Source: Dermacentor variabilis (taxonomy: Eukaryota; Arthropoda; Arachnida; Ixodida; Ixodidae). Taken from it: a DNA stretch of 64,000 nt. A program made the position numbers and the translations under genes. The notes beneath the pieces are model-generated. The model had not been told where the DNA came from, made no database searches, and worked only from the letters and a program-made list of their open reading frames with translations. Of the stretch, positions 1 through 9,375 are shown one piece after another. The stretch is taken from positions 194,320,853 to 194,384,852 of the forward strand of contig NC_134568.1 in the NCBI RefSeq assembly GCF_050947875.1. Reading direction: 5' to 3'. The stretch's first letter is position 1. Each line of letters starts with the position of its first letter.

Positions 1-485
1 CAGCAGCCGCTGTACGAGGGATCGGCGTTTCGGTATCAGGATTCCCCGTAGAGGTCACGAAGCCTTCGTTCGTAGCAGGTAGATTCCGGGGAGTGGTCAT
101 CCGTCCTCGTGGCGCTCTTGTGACTTTTCTCCTTGGTCCGGTCAAGTGAAATTGGTCTTTGCAAGACGGTCTCGCAACTTTTCGTCTCCTGTGTGGGCAA
201 GCAATCACCCCAGAACAGTGCCGGACCCACAACCACAAAGCGGCGAGCACAAGGCCACACTCCCCCAAGACACACCTGGCTTTTTTTTAAAAAAAGAAAA
301 CCCGCTACACCTTTCCCAATTCCTACGCGCGTCCCTCCCCCCTCAACACTAAAACCAGCCATTTCTTGAAGGCGTTAGGACGTGGTTATTAAAATCAGCT
401 AACAATCGGCTTCACTTCGGAAAAACATATGAATACACGAAAAAAATGCCTCGGAAACGCGGATGAGCATGGGGCTTTCGATACT
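1..485 (-). other. Presumed 3' untranslated region of element 1
   Basis: This follows the RNase H stop codon on the minus strand. It contains a T8A7 tract near 270-290 and C-rich stretches but no CCCTAACA motif, which would mark the start of the 3' LTR on this strand. The related element at 43374 has a 481-bp stretch between pol stop and LTR, so the missing LTR may start just outside the window. The small open frames here are not convincing. Confidence 0.5.
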
Positions 486-2015
486 CTAGGGGCAACGACT
501 TAAACCGTCGGCATTGCCGTTAAGCTTACCCTTCTTGTAGCGAATATCGAAGGTGTACTGTTGAAGAGCCAAGCTCCAGCTCAAAAGACGACCGTTTTTC
601 GTAGACATGGACTGCAGCCATGTGAGGGGACAGTGATCAGTCTCTATGGTGAATCTTGAGCCAGCGATATAGCAAGCTAGCTTCTGTACCGCCCAAACTA
701 CGCAGGCGCATTCCTTTTCTGATGCACTGTATGCTTCCTCACGAACTGAAAGCTTTCTACTGGCGTACAGTACAGGGTGTTCGTTCTCGTCATCTCTCTT
801 TTGACAGAGCACCACCCCCATACCCCTGTCACTGGCATCACACTGCAGAATGAATGGCTTAGAGTAGTCGGGCGCGTTCAACACTAGCTGACTCGTTAGT
901 GCGTTCTTCAGCATACTAAAAGCCTTTTCTTTTGCGTCATCCCACTTTACCGTTTGTGGTTCTGTTTTTCGGTGAGCATCCGTTAAAGGACTCGCAATCT
1001 CGGAATACCGCGGAATATATCTTTGGTAATAACCCGCCAAGCCAAGGAATGATCTGATGTCCCGCTTGGTGTGTGGTTGCGGGAAGTTGTCTATCGCGAT
1101 CAGTTTAACCTCGGAAGGCCGACGATGGCCTTGCCCTATTATATGACCGAGATAAGCTACCTCCGCGGGCCCTAGTTGGCATTTGGGAGCCTTAACAGTT
1201 AAGTTGGCCTCTCGTAGACGACACAACACGGTTCGCAGGTGTTGCATATGATCCGCCCATGATGAAGAAAAGATAGCTATGTCATCGAGATAGGGAAGTG
1301 CAAAGTCCTCCATTCCTCGTTGCAGCTGGTCCATAAGGCTGGAGAAGCAATATGGAGCATTCTTCAATCCAAAACTCAGGACTTTCGGACGAAAGGTTCC
1401 CATCGGGGAAATAAACGCTGCAAGCCGGCTTGCGCTCTCGGTCAACGGAACCTGCCAATACCCTCTGACTAAATCGAGCGTAGAGATGAAATTAGCACTG
1501 CTCACTTTCTCAAGCCTTTCCTCGATATGCGGTATTGGATAAGTCTGGTCCTTCGTGATTAAATTGAGCCTGCGGTAGTCGATACATGGCCGCGGCTCTT
1601 TTCCTGGGACCTCAACCAAGATAAGAGGCGAGGTATAATCACTCTCTCCTGGCTCGATTACACCTAGCTCTAACATCTTTTTTATTTCAGCGGTCATGAC
1701 TTCACGTTGACGAGGCGAAACGCGATAAGCTTTCGAACGAACAGGGTCCGACGGGGTTAACTCGATATCGTGAACGATCGCGGTCGTCCTGCCCGGTGTG
1801 TCTGAAAATACGTCTTTAAATTCAAACACGAGTTCCCTCAGCTCGGCCCTTTGATTGGGATTCAACTCCGCCTGTTCTACTAACTTATCAATGGTCTCGT
1901 CAATGTCATTTGTCTCCGTCACTGCTGTTAACTCTGGAAAGTCCACGTTCCTCCCTCCTGTCTGGCTCTTCCCACGACAACGGAGTTCCCTAGTCGTTCG
2001 GTACGTGGCTTGCAT
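486..2015 (-). CDS. Ty3/gypsy reverse transcriptase - RNase H (element 1)
   Basis: The product would copy element RNA into DNA in the cytoplasm and degrade the RNA strand. In order the frame shows the RT entry segment (PVRSKAYRVSPRQ), a PCIDYRRLN block, LDLVRGYWQVPL, the polymerase motif YLDD, then RNase H with QCDASDRGMGV, SEKECA, ETDHCPLTW and a terminal NADGLSR. About the first 25 codons (to GGRN) come from the inverted insertion, so the annotated ATG is probably not the original start. The native frame would be continuous with integrase upstream. There is no internal stop over about 480 codons, unlike the rest of this element. The last codons (SRCP) match the SRSP end of element 2. Confidence 0.9.
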   Translation of the reverse strand: MQATYRTTRELRCRGKSQTGGRNVDFPELTAVTETNDIDETIDKLVEQAELNPNQRAELRELVFEFKDVFSDTPGRTTAIVHDIELTPSDPVRSKAYRVSPRQREVMTAEIKKMLELGVIEPGESDYTSPLILVEVPGKEPRPCIDYRRLNLITKDQTYPIPHIEERLEKVSSANFISTLDLVRGYWQVPLTESASRLAAFISPMGTFRPKVLSFGLKNAPYCFSSLMDQLQRGMEDFALPYLDDIAIFSSSWADHMQHLRTVLCRLREANLTVKAPKCQLGPAEVAYLGHIIGQGHRRPSEVKLIAIDNFPQPHTKRDIRSFLGLAGYYQRYIPRYSEIASPLTDAHRKTEPQTVKWDDAKEKAFSMLKNALTSQLVLNAPDYSKPFILQCDASDRGMGVVLCQKRDDENEHPVLYASRKLSVREEAYSASEKECACVVWAVQKLACYIAGSRFTIETDHCPLTWLQSMSTKNGRLLSWSLALQQYTFDIRYKKGKLNGNADGLSRCP

Positions 2016-2365
2016 TCAGAGATGTGGAAAGGACAACATAACTACAGACAGCCACTTTCAGTTAGTAGTGTATTCGTGGCTCCCAATTTCAAAAGCCATG
2101 TCAAACAATGCGGTGAGGCATGCGCTGCCATTTCATCTGATATTCATGCGCTTTTCCGCAGTGAGTAAAACTGCTTACTCGAAAGGTAATGCAATTCGCT
2201 GCACGTCCTAAGTCCGTATGTTTCGGAACCAAGATAAGCACAAACTGTCTACGAAACTGTTGTGCTTCGCGTATCGGCTTACTTCAATTCATCAGGTGCT
2301 GTTAGGTATGGCCGGTCGCCACGGGCGATACGTCATCCCCCTACCTTTTACTTGGTCGGACGCTA
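1944..2365 (+). repeat. Inverted copy of element 1's own 5' flank plus LTR start, inserted in pol
   Basis: The segment matches the reverse complement of about 5165-5593 at roughly 95 percent by eye. It holds about 355 bp of non-element flank followed by an LTR start (TGTTAGGTATGG at 2300). It separates the integrase C-terminal module, which ends near 2370, from the RT region that starts near 1944, so it is an insertion into element 1. The flank-plus-LTR junction is copied together, which suggests a local inverted duplication after element 1 had inserted. The alternative is an independent insertion of a related longer repeat. Confidence 0.7.
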
Positions 2366-3258
2366 AGGGTGATGTTCACAATGGCTTCCCTCTGCCTGTA
2401 GGGTTTAAGTAGATTGCTATGGTACACTTGTGGTGTCCTTCGTTTTCCCGGCACCGTGATTACGTAGTTTGTTTCAGATAATTTCTGAATTATGTCAACC
2501 GGTCCTTCCCACTGAACCTCTAGTTTGTTTTTCAACGAGGGTTTCGGTATCATTACCTTTTCCCCCACATCAAAGCGTCGCGTCCGAGCCGTCCTGTCAT
2601 AGTAATGCTCAGCATTGTTTTGTGCTTTACGCATTTCCTGCTCAGCAATCATTGTGGTAGGGCTTACGTTTAACAACTTTCTCCTACATTCTGCCTCTCG
2701 CGACATTTCAGGCTCCGCCGCTTTCCTGGTTTTTTCATTAGCTGGCGTACTTTCCGTCTCATCCCCTATAGGGCTATCCTGTTCAGTACTGGTTGACGAA
2801 TCAGCTGTCAAACCTGTTTTCTCCACCACTGGACATTCGTAAACTGCCTTGGAACGAGTTAGGGCTTGCACTGTTCCCTCACTAAACCCGATTCCCTTGC
2901 GTCGTAGCAAATCCTCTGATTGGTTAGAAAACATATATGGATACTGCGGCGGGAGATGTGCCGAGACGGCGTCTTCAGTGTCGAGTACTCCGAAAGGGCC
3001 TTCAATACGAATTTTGGCCACCGGGAGACAAACACTGGAGGCCTCTACGGCTTGCCTTATCGAAGCACATTCCCCCGTGAACTGGCCTGCCTCTACGTAC
3101 GACGGATGCACTACGTCCATTGTGGCTGCCGAGTCGCTAAGCACTCTACACGGTTTGCCGTTTACCACGAGGTCTCGAATGTACGGTTCGAGCAAGTTCA
3201 GATTCTCTGCGTTACTACTTAGTGACATCAACACTAGTTTGGGATTTCTGCACCCCAC
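2341..3258 (-). CDS. Ty3/gypsy protease and integrase C-terminal module fused by internal deletion (element 1)
   Basis: The first 100 residues match the protease part of element 2: VNGKPCRVLSDSAATMDVVHP carries the aspartyl-protease-like DSA motif near residue 43. A linker with PPQYPYMFSNQ follows. Near residue 211 (TTMIAEQ) the frame jumps directly to EMRKAQNNAEHYYDRTART, the segment before the integrase GPF/Y-like module (VQWEGP, HSNLLKPYRQRE). The HHCC zinc finger and the D,D-35-E core seen in element 2 are absent, about 960 bp of DNA. The deletion kept the frame. The last nine residues run into the inverted insertion. Upstream, the frame would join gag through the stop at 3286. Confidence 0.85.
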   Translation of the reverse strand: MGCRNPKLVLMSLSSNAENLNLLEPYIRDLVVNGKPCRVLSDSAATMDVVHPSYVEAGQFTGECASIRQAVEASSVCLPVAKIRIEGPFGVLDTEDAVSAHLPPQYPYMFSNQSEDLLRRKGIGFSEGTVQALTRSKAVYECPVVEKTGLTADSSTSTEQDSPIGDETESTPANEKTRKAAEPEMSREAECRRKLLNVSPTTMIAEQEMRKAQNNAEHYYDRTARTRRFDVGEKVMIPKPSLKNKLEVQWEGPVDIIQKLSETNYVITVPGKRRTPQVYHSNLLKPYRQREAIVNITLSVRPSKR

Positions 3259-3285
3259 GGAGATATGCCCCGTTTGCTGGCAGTT

Positions 3286-4381
3286 CTAGCAAACTACTGG
3301 TTTCTTGGCCTCGAAAGCCCTTTTCTTTTGCCTTCCTGCCCTTTTTTCGGGTGACTCCTTTTCTCCCTCGCTTTCCTCGTCACTAGTTTTCCCCGAATCT
3401 GACCCTTCCATTGTTTTATACCGACTCGACTTTGACCATCGCTTTGGCTTGTCGGGTCTGTATATATTCACCTCCTTCTTAGGAGCTTCGTTGCCTTCGT
3501 CCGCACGGCGACTTGCGTACTCCTCAGCGAGATCGGCCGCTCTCGAAACCGTGTCTACGCCTGGCCTATCCTGAACCCAATACTTGATGTTTACTGGCAG
3601 CCGGCGGTAGAACTGTTCTAAGGCAACGCACTGCATTTCTTTTCGGCGTCGCCGAGTGCATCCTCTTCTCTGAGCCATTCCTTCAGGTTTACCTCCAAGG
3701 TGTACGCAAAATCTGAATATCACTCACTCTTGGTCTTCTCGACTTCCCTGAACTTTCGCCTGAATGCTTCGCTGATAATCTGTACTTTTTAAGCAGATTT
3801 GCTTTGACTTCATCGAAGTCCTCTGCTTCTTCTTTCCCCATGCGGGCGATGATATCAGCTACCTCACGTGGCAGTAACATAAGCAAGCGTTGCGGCCACG
3901 TGTTTCTCGCGAATTTTGCCTTCTCACACGTGCGCTCAAACTGTACCAGAAAAAGACCTATGTCCCCTCCTACTGCGTAGGGTGCCATGAAGTCTGTCAT
4001 TCTGCGTTCATTTTCGCGTGCCTCTGTGCTAGGTCTTTCAGAATTATCTGCTTTCAAGAGCTCAATCTCTAGGCGCTTCATTTCGAGGTCGCGCTCTTCT
4101 TTGGCCTCACGTGCGGCTCGCTCTTCTTTGGCCTCACGTGCTGCCCGCTCACGCTCCTCTTTTTCCTCCAGGCGCTTACGCTCTTCTTTTTCCTCTAGGC
4201 GCTTACGCTCTTCCTCTCTTTCTTTAATGCCCTCTAGGCATTCCGTCAGTTCCTCGTCGTCTGCCCCGATGGCTTCGATCGCTTCAATGATCTCCGCCTT
4301 TCTCTTTGATTCGGCAATTTGGAGGCCCAACTCTTTGGCCAAGCTCAACAATTCCGGCTTCTTTAGTGCCTTCAAGTTCAT
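3286..4381 (-). pseudogene. Broken gag of Ty3/gypsy element 1
   Basis: Gag forms the particle shell and packages the RNA. The start at 4381 (MNLKALKKPELLSLAKEL) matches the inferred start of element 2. An intact N-terminal part (4381 to about 3770) holds a leucine-rich segment, a long E/K/R coiled coil with repeated ERKRLEEKE and REAKEERAA units, then the capsid region with TWPQRLLMLLPREVADIIAR. After KYRLSA the frame shifts, a TGA follows near 3720, and a second shift restores the capsid end (ALEQFYRRLPVNIKYWV). The CCHC zinc knuckle near 3250-3290 is cut by TAG at 3286-3288, where element 2 has tyrosine (C-Y-x-C). Confidence 0.85.
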
Positions 4382-4642
4382 GGCTACCCTTAGTGCTGCT
4401 AAACCTTCACTCTATACAACCTTGACGTACTCAAATTTCCGTCAACGGTTTAAAGAAAAATCACTGCTATGTACTTTCCAAAAAATACATAAAAGCCTAG
4501 TGATATCTCAGTGAAGAAAAGCCATATGCACCACTCACCATATGCAGTCATGATCCAGACACCGCCCTTCCGAACGTTGTTGCCAGGACGAAGAGGCTAC
4601 GATCTTGTAGCTGTCGTCCAAGTTGGGGTCTCCAAGATTCCG

Positions 4643-4661
4643 TATCCCACCGTTGCCACCA
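4643..4661 (-). promoter_or_regulatory. Probable primer-binding site of element 1
   Basis: Three bases after the LTR end (AACA) the minus strand reads TGGTGGCAACGGTGGGAT. A TGG start just inside the 5' LTR is expected for a site complementary to a tRNA CCA end. I did not identify the tRNA. The leader continues for about 260 bp to the gag start at 4381. Confidence 0.5.
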
Positions 4662-4664
4662 GTT

Positions 4665-5240
4665 TGTTGCGCACTCCAGGGTAGCGTACCGTACTGCTGC
4701 CGAGAAGTAGCGGCGCCTGCCTATCGAAGCTCGACCAACATTACTTATTGGGTAGCGTGGCGTTGTCGGTGGGCTGCAGGCATCTGGTAGACCATGGCGA
4801 CCGAGCAAGGGCGAGACGATTTGCTGGTGTGAAACTTGCACTGTTTATTCAAAGGTAGTTAAAGAAAATAAGAAGAGCATGAAGTATGAAGTATATCACA
4901 AGTACATTTCAGAGCCCCTAAATAGGCTCTCTACAAGTGTGGGCGGGATCTTGCTTCCGTCGATGACACGTGACAGGCACAGAGAGAGGGCCCCTCCTCC
5001 TGCATTACCGAGCACGGGGAGGAGAAGTCGATCCTCTTTTCGACGAATCCGGGGAGAAGGTCGGGTGAATGACCTCTTCGGCGCCCCGGGGTCCGGCCAA
5101 ATAGAAGGTAGGGGGATGACGTATCGCCCATGGTGTCCGACCAAGTAGAGGGTAGGGGGATGACGTATCGCCTTTGGCGTCCGACCAAGTAGAAGTTAGG
5201 GGGATGACGTATCGCCCTTGGCGTCCGGCCATACCTAACA
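4665..5240 (-). repeat. 5' LTR of element 1
   Basis: The minus strand starts TGTTAGG (5240) and ends GCAACA (4665), a short inverted repeat typical of LTRs. It aligns along its promoter half with the solo LTR at 8771-9371. It contains three tandem units of about 45 bp built around GGCGATACGTCATCCCCCTA in U3, a TATTTA-type box at 4916-4929, and an AATAAA signal at 4844-4849. The outer flank is GTGC. The partner flank is outside the window. Confidence 0.85.
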
Positions 5241-5593
5241 GCACCTGATGAATTGAAGTAAGCCGATACGCGAAGCACAACAGTTTCGTAGACAGTTTGT
5301 GCTTATCCTGGTTCCGAAACATACGGACTCAGGACGTGAAGCGAATTGGATTACCTTTCGAGTACACAGTTTTACTCACTGCGGAAAAGCGCATGAATAT
5401 CAGATGAAATGGCAGCGCATGCCTCACCGCATTGTTTGACATGGCTTTTGAAATTGGGAGCCACGAATATACTACTAACTGAAAGTGGCTGTCTGTATTT
5501 ATGTTGTCCTTTCCACATCTCTGAATGCAACCCACGTACCGAACGCCCAGGGAACTCCGTTGTCGTGGGAAGAGCCAGACAGGAGGGAACGCG
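5165..5593 (-). repeat. 5' flank and LTR start of element 1, partner of the inverted copy at 1944-2365
   Basis: About 355 bp of sequence outside the LTR plus its first 75 bp recur in reverse orientation inside pol. Differences are scattered substitutions, so the duplication is not recent. The flank has no coding content that I recognise. Confidence 0.7.
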
Positions 5594-5656
5594 TCATTTA
5601 ATGGAAGCAGCTAATATTCAAAATTTAGCAGACAAGGATGTGAATACTGCTCGCCC

Positions 5657-5880
5657 ATCACAGTGTGTAAAATAGCTGGTTTCGTTAAATGGTCCCGTAC
5701 GCGCGCCATCTTTGACATGATGTCATGCCCCGGTTGGCACGTGGAAGAGGCTCATATAAAAGTGTGTACGTTTTTCGAAATAAAGAGTTTGAAGCTACAG
5801 TGCCGTGTGTTGTCGTTATTATGTCTGTACTTGTCTTTCTGTCGCTACTTAACGTCCCAGTATGGCAGATCAATTAGCCC
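5657..5880 (+). promoter_or_regulatory. LTR-like promoter fragment (TATA box and close poly-A signal)
   Basis: A CATATAAAAG box near 5753 is followed within 35 bp by AATAAAG and then by a GT-rich stretch (TGTGTTGTCG). This compact promoter and polyadenylation layout is typical of short LTRs. A TGTGTAAAAT start at 5657 is possible. No partner LTR or coding region is visible, so it may be a solo LTR or a fragment. Confidence 0.35.
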
Positions 5881-5894
5881 TGATTACTATCTTT

Positions 5895-6103
5895 CCCAAC
5901 ACGCCGTGGTGGCGTAGTGGCTCGAATCTCGGTCGCGGCGGCCACATTTCGATGGGGGAGAAATGCAAAAGAACTCCCATGTACCACGCATTGGGTGCAT
6001 GTTAAAGAACCCCAGGTCGTCAAAATTAATGCGGATTCCACCACTACAGCGTCCCTCACAATAAAATCGTGGTTTTTGCACTTAACACCCCAGAATTTAA
6101 TTT
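5895..6103 (+). mobile_element. tRNA-derived SINE (tick Ruka-like), internally deleted copy
   Basis: It is flanked by identical 11-bp target duplications TTACTATCTTT (5884-5894 and 6104-6114). The body shares GTTAAAGAACCCCAGGT and other blocks with the copies at 26822, 34178, 36854, 43229 and 63750. About 35 bases between the tRNA-like A and B boxes (TATGGTGTTGGG...GGATCG in full copies) are missing, so the internal RNA polymerase III promoter is damaged. Ruka is a known ixodid SINE family; the assignment is by resemblance. Confidence 0.85.
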
Positions 6104-6239
6104 TTACTATCTTTGTTATAATGAAACCGTTTCATAAGAGTGGTGACACATTACAGTGTGAACACCCACTTTCTCTAGCTTAAACGGCGTGTAAAATTCT
6201 CGAACATATAAAGAAAACAACATAATTCTAGGTTTCCAT

Positions 6240-6910
6240 GGAAGTATTATATAGTCTGCTGTTGCCAGCAATGCTTTAGAAAAGAGTTTGCTAGTAATAA
6301 ACTATTAGATCGGTTCACGACTTCACTAAAGCCGTAAATGAAGGTAGGTAGGCCGATGCGATCTTCACGGACTTCTGTAAAGCCCTTGACAAAGATTTTA
6401 CTAAAAGCTTCTTTTAAAATAGACACTATCATTGAAAAACCCTAAGCTTTTAAAAATGGTTCTCAGTTTATTACCTGTCATATAGGAAAGCGTGGGCATC
6501 CTTCAATGAACACAGCTCGAACGAGATTACTGTTTTCCCCGGCGTTCCTCAGGGCTCTGTTGTTGCTTATTTTTATAGCTTGTTAATGGCTTCCAACAAG
6601 ATGTTTCCGTCAAAGTTACGCCCTGAGCTGACGACTGTGTGCTCTATGGATACACGATTTACGAATTGAACTCAATTAGATCACACTTTTTTAAACAATA
6701 TATGCCGAAATGCCTTTAAAATGTTGTGAGCAGCGGCAGTTATCAGTTAACTTTGAAAAAAGAAATAATATATATGAGTATTTTCCTCCAGCGTTATCCG
6801 ATTTCTTTGCTAGAAGTACCGTACCTTCTGAAGTCATGCGATACAAATGCGTAGGAGTATGAATTTCACCAAAGTTAAAGTAGAAGAAACGCAACAATTT
6901 TGTAGTGGCC
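6240..6910 (+). pseudogene. LINE reverse-transcriptase fragment (CR1/Jockey-like)
   Basis: Translated pieces in shifting frames resemble the RT palm: DAIFTDFCKALDK (motif A), FNEHSSNEITVF, PGVPQGSVVAYFYSLL (motif B), then CVLYGYTIYELNS where YADD is lost. Stops and shifts are frequent. No endonuclease or 3' end can be assigned, so this is an old internal fragment. The clade is uncertain. Confidence 0.65.
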
Positions 6911-7039
6911 CTCTCAAATGGAAAATTCTCCTACTTCAATAAAGCAATAAAATTTGCAGTGTCAGCTACTCAGTCTAATTGCTTTTAAAACAATTTTCAA
7001 CCAACCTTACCCCACACTGCATGTAACATTTCGAAATCC

Positions 7040-7300
7040 ATTTACTAATTCTATTATTATAATAATAATAATAATAAATTTTATTTCTGCCTCAAAGATA
7101 CATGGACAGAGGAGCTGCAGAAAAAGCTGTAAAAATACAGCTTGACAAAGCCGCAGCCCCCAGAGAGAAATCTAGAGAGAAATCGCACAAGGTAGGGGGG
7201 GGGGGGGTGTTGCTTTCACGACACTTCCTTTGGGCGCCCTCCCTTTATTCATGCACAGCTCGCTCAAGCCCTGCACGAGAAAAAAATCTAGTCACCCGTC
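7040..7300 (-). mobile_element. Probable retroposon 3' end with (TTA)n tail
   Basis: On the minus strand a GCTGCGGCTTTGTCAAGCTG segment runs into CAGCTTTTTCTGCAGCTCC and ends in AAATAAAATTTATTATTATT, a tail like those of tick LINEs and SINEs. An imperfect AGCTGTA...TACAGCT hairpin lies inside. A run of 13 G occurs at about 7195-7207. No coding sequence is seen. Confidence 0.4.
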
Positions 7301-8670
7301 TGAAAGCTTTATTTCGGTTAACTAAAGGGCAATATTTAAATAATATTCCTGATGCCATGTATTTTTTCTAGCTGATATTCTACTCGTTCTTTCAGAATAA
7401 CAAAATATCACATAAATACTTTATTTTCCCCAGGACGATATCAGACTGGAACGTACGTACGAGCGACGCGTTACAACGGCCAACACTAAACTTAGTCTTT
7501 AATACGTTTTATGGGATTATTCTGCTGCCTCTTACGTAACCTTGTCAGCCAGTTGGATACATGACTTCTGTAACCACCCTGCAAACATTAACATTGGGGA
7601 TTGCAGTGTATGCACATCCCCAAATAAGAATTAAATAAATATAAATATTCAATTAATTCGCGTCTCCTTTTCATCAAAATTAATATTAAAGTAGGCTTCT
7701 TTCCACTACCTGGCACGCTGCAAATTATAATACATTGCCCAGAAAGGGACACAATGGTTTTGCGTGCTACATCCCCGCCTTAGTTTATCGGACCGACTGT
7801 TATCCAATCTTCTCCTGGGACTGACTGTGAATAACCGACTATTCATTTTCTTTTATATCCTTATCTATCGTTTCGTTAGCAATCCGATAGCTAGCATGTT
7901 TTGTGGGGGCCCAAACGCCTACAAAGCAGGCAACTTGATTACCTACGGTTTTTTTCAGTGCCAGCCTTTATTCCTGTCATTGCCTAGACCTCTTATTGCT
8001 AATTTCGTGCTTGCCGCGAGCTTTATTGTTACCTCAATCATTCAGACGGAACAATCATCATGCCTCGAGATCAAAAAATAACAACGTACAATGCCACTGA
8101 CACACTGGGGGCGCATTTGTCAGCCTTCACAGATGCCGTAGAACTATCCTGCCCCTCCACCAGAACAATGACCACAGGTGCCATACTCTACCGTCGTCAA
8201 CACTCATTGTGCCTCTCCCATCGGCAGCGTGTTCTCTTCCGACAGCGCGTTCATCGACGGTTTGAAAGTCTGTACGCTAATCTGAAATGTTGCCTGCCAT
8301 CTCAGAAATGCAAAACAAAGCTGACGTGCCAACATTTGTCTTGAAGGAAGCAACTCTAGATTCTTTGCACGCTTCCAACCTTGACTGAATTCACATAGAC
8401 ACTGGTAGTCCTTCCAGTTAGAGCAGCTCCACCGGTGCAGTGGCTACCTCATCAGGGTCAATCAACACGAAATACAGAATTTATCATGTTACGACATTGG
8501 CGTGTTTGGAGCTTGTTGCCCATCGAGGTGCCGTTGATTATACTAACCTACAACCCGCGAATCGGTGAGCAATATTCTGCGACTCAAAAGCAGTCTACAG
8601 CGTCATTTGTCGGTCCTTCGTCGCGGGTCATCTGAACCACCCGACGAAGAGACCGTTGTTGTTTTCTTAC
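7301..8670. other. Anonymous intergenic DNA
   Basis: I see no recognisable gene. Two open frames (7764-8081 and 8060-8344, plus) have no motif or homology that I know. The second encodes a basic Arg/Cys/Ser-rich segment and could be a decayed element frame. Confidence 0.4.
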
Positions 8671-8677
8671 CGAGTAT

Positions 8678-8725
8678 CTCTCTCTCTCTCTCTCACACAC
8701 ACACGCACGCACGCACGCACACACT
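8678..8725. repeat. Compound microsatellite (TC)n(AC)n(GCAC)n
   Basis: Uninterrupted TC dinucleotides pass into AC and then GCAC units. It lies 45 bp before the solo LTR. Confidence 0.9.
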
Positions 8726-8770
8726 AATATGCAGATTGAACGCCCATTTTAGAATCCAGTAGCCATGACG

Positions 8771-9371
8771 TGTTAGGGTTGGCGTCTGACACCACGTGGC
8801 GACAGGTCATTCACCCTAACACCTGAGCCGGAGCCCACGAGCACCGGAGAGGTCATTCACCCTACCCCACCTGAACCGGAGCCCACGTGCACCGGCGGGG
8901 TCATTCACCCGACCTTCTCTGAACCGGAGCCCACGTGCACCGGAGGGGTCATTCACCCGACCTTCTCCCCGGATTCGTCGATGAGAGGATCGACCTCTCC
9001 TACCCGTGCTTGGTATTGCAGGAAGAGGGGCCCTCTCTTCGTGCCTGTCACGTGTCATCGGTGGAAGCAAGATCCCGCCCACACTTGTAGAGAGCTATTT
9101 AAGGGGCTCCGAAATGTACTTTTGATATACTTCTTACTTGAGACTTCATACTTCATGCTTTCCTTATTTTCTTTCAACTACCTTTGAATAAACCGTGCAA
9201 GTTTCGCACTAGCAAATCGTCTCGCCCCTGCTGGGTCGCCATGATCTACCGGATGCCTGCAGCCCGCCGACAACGCCACGCTACCCAATAAGTAATGTCG
9301 GTCGAGCTTCGTTAGCCAGGCGCCGCTACTTCTCGGCAGCAGTACGGTACGCTACCCTGGAGTACGCAACA
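8771..9371 (+). mobile_element. Solo LTR of the element 1 family with 4-bp target duplication
   Basis: It starts TGTTAGGG, ends CGCAACA and is flanked by GACG on both sides (8767-8770 and 9372-9375). U3 has four tandem units of about 42-50 bp around CCGGAGCCCACGTGCACC. A TATTTAAG box sits near 9099 and AATAAA at 9187-9192. From about 8945 to the end it aligns with the element 1 LTR at 4665-5060 in the opposite orientation. No internal region follows, so recombination between two LTRs probably removed it. Confidence 0.9.
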
Positions 9372-9375
9372 GACG

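Larger units (their letters stand above)
1..5240 (-). mobile_element. Decayed Ty3/gypsy (Gmr1-like) LTR retrotransposon, element 1; 3' end beyond window
   Basis: Read on the minus strand the order is 5' LTR (5240-4665), leader with primer-binding site, gag, protease, integrase remnant, RT and RNase H. The 3' LTR is not seen, so the element runs off the left edge. Its layout parallels the better-preserved element at 43374-50070, including integrase sequence placed before RT. Damage seen: gag frameshifts, a stop inside the zinc knuckle, loss of about 320 codons covering the integrase catalytic core, and a roughly 420-bp inverted insertion between integrase and RT. It cannot move by itself. The RT-RNase H frame is still open. 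Confidence 0.85.

Noticed and set aside
3987..4514. Plus-strand 175-residue Ser/Arg-rich frame
   Set aside because: Antisense of the gag coiled coil of element 1; the Ser/Arg bias is the complement of Glu/Lys/Arg codons.
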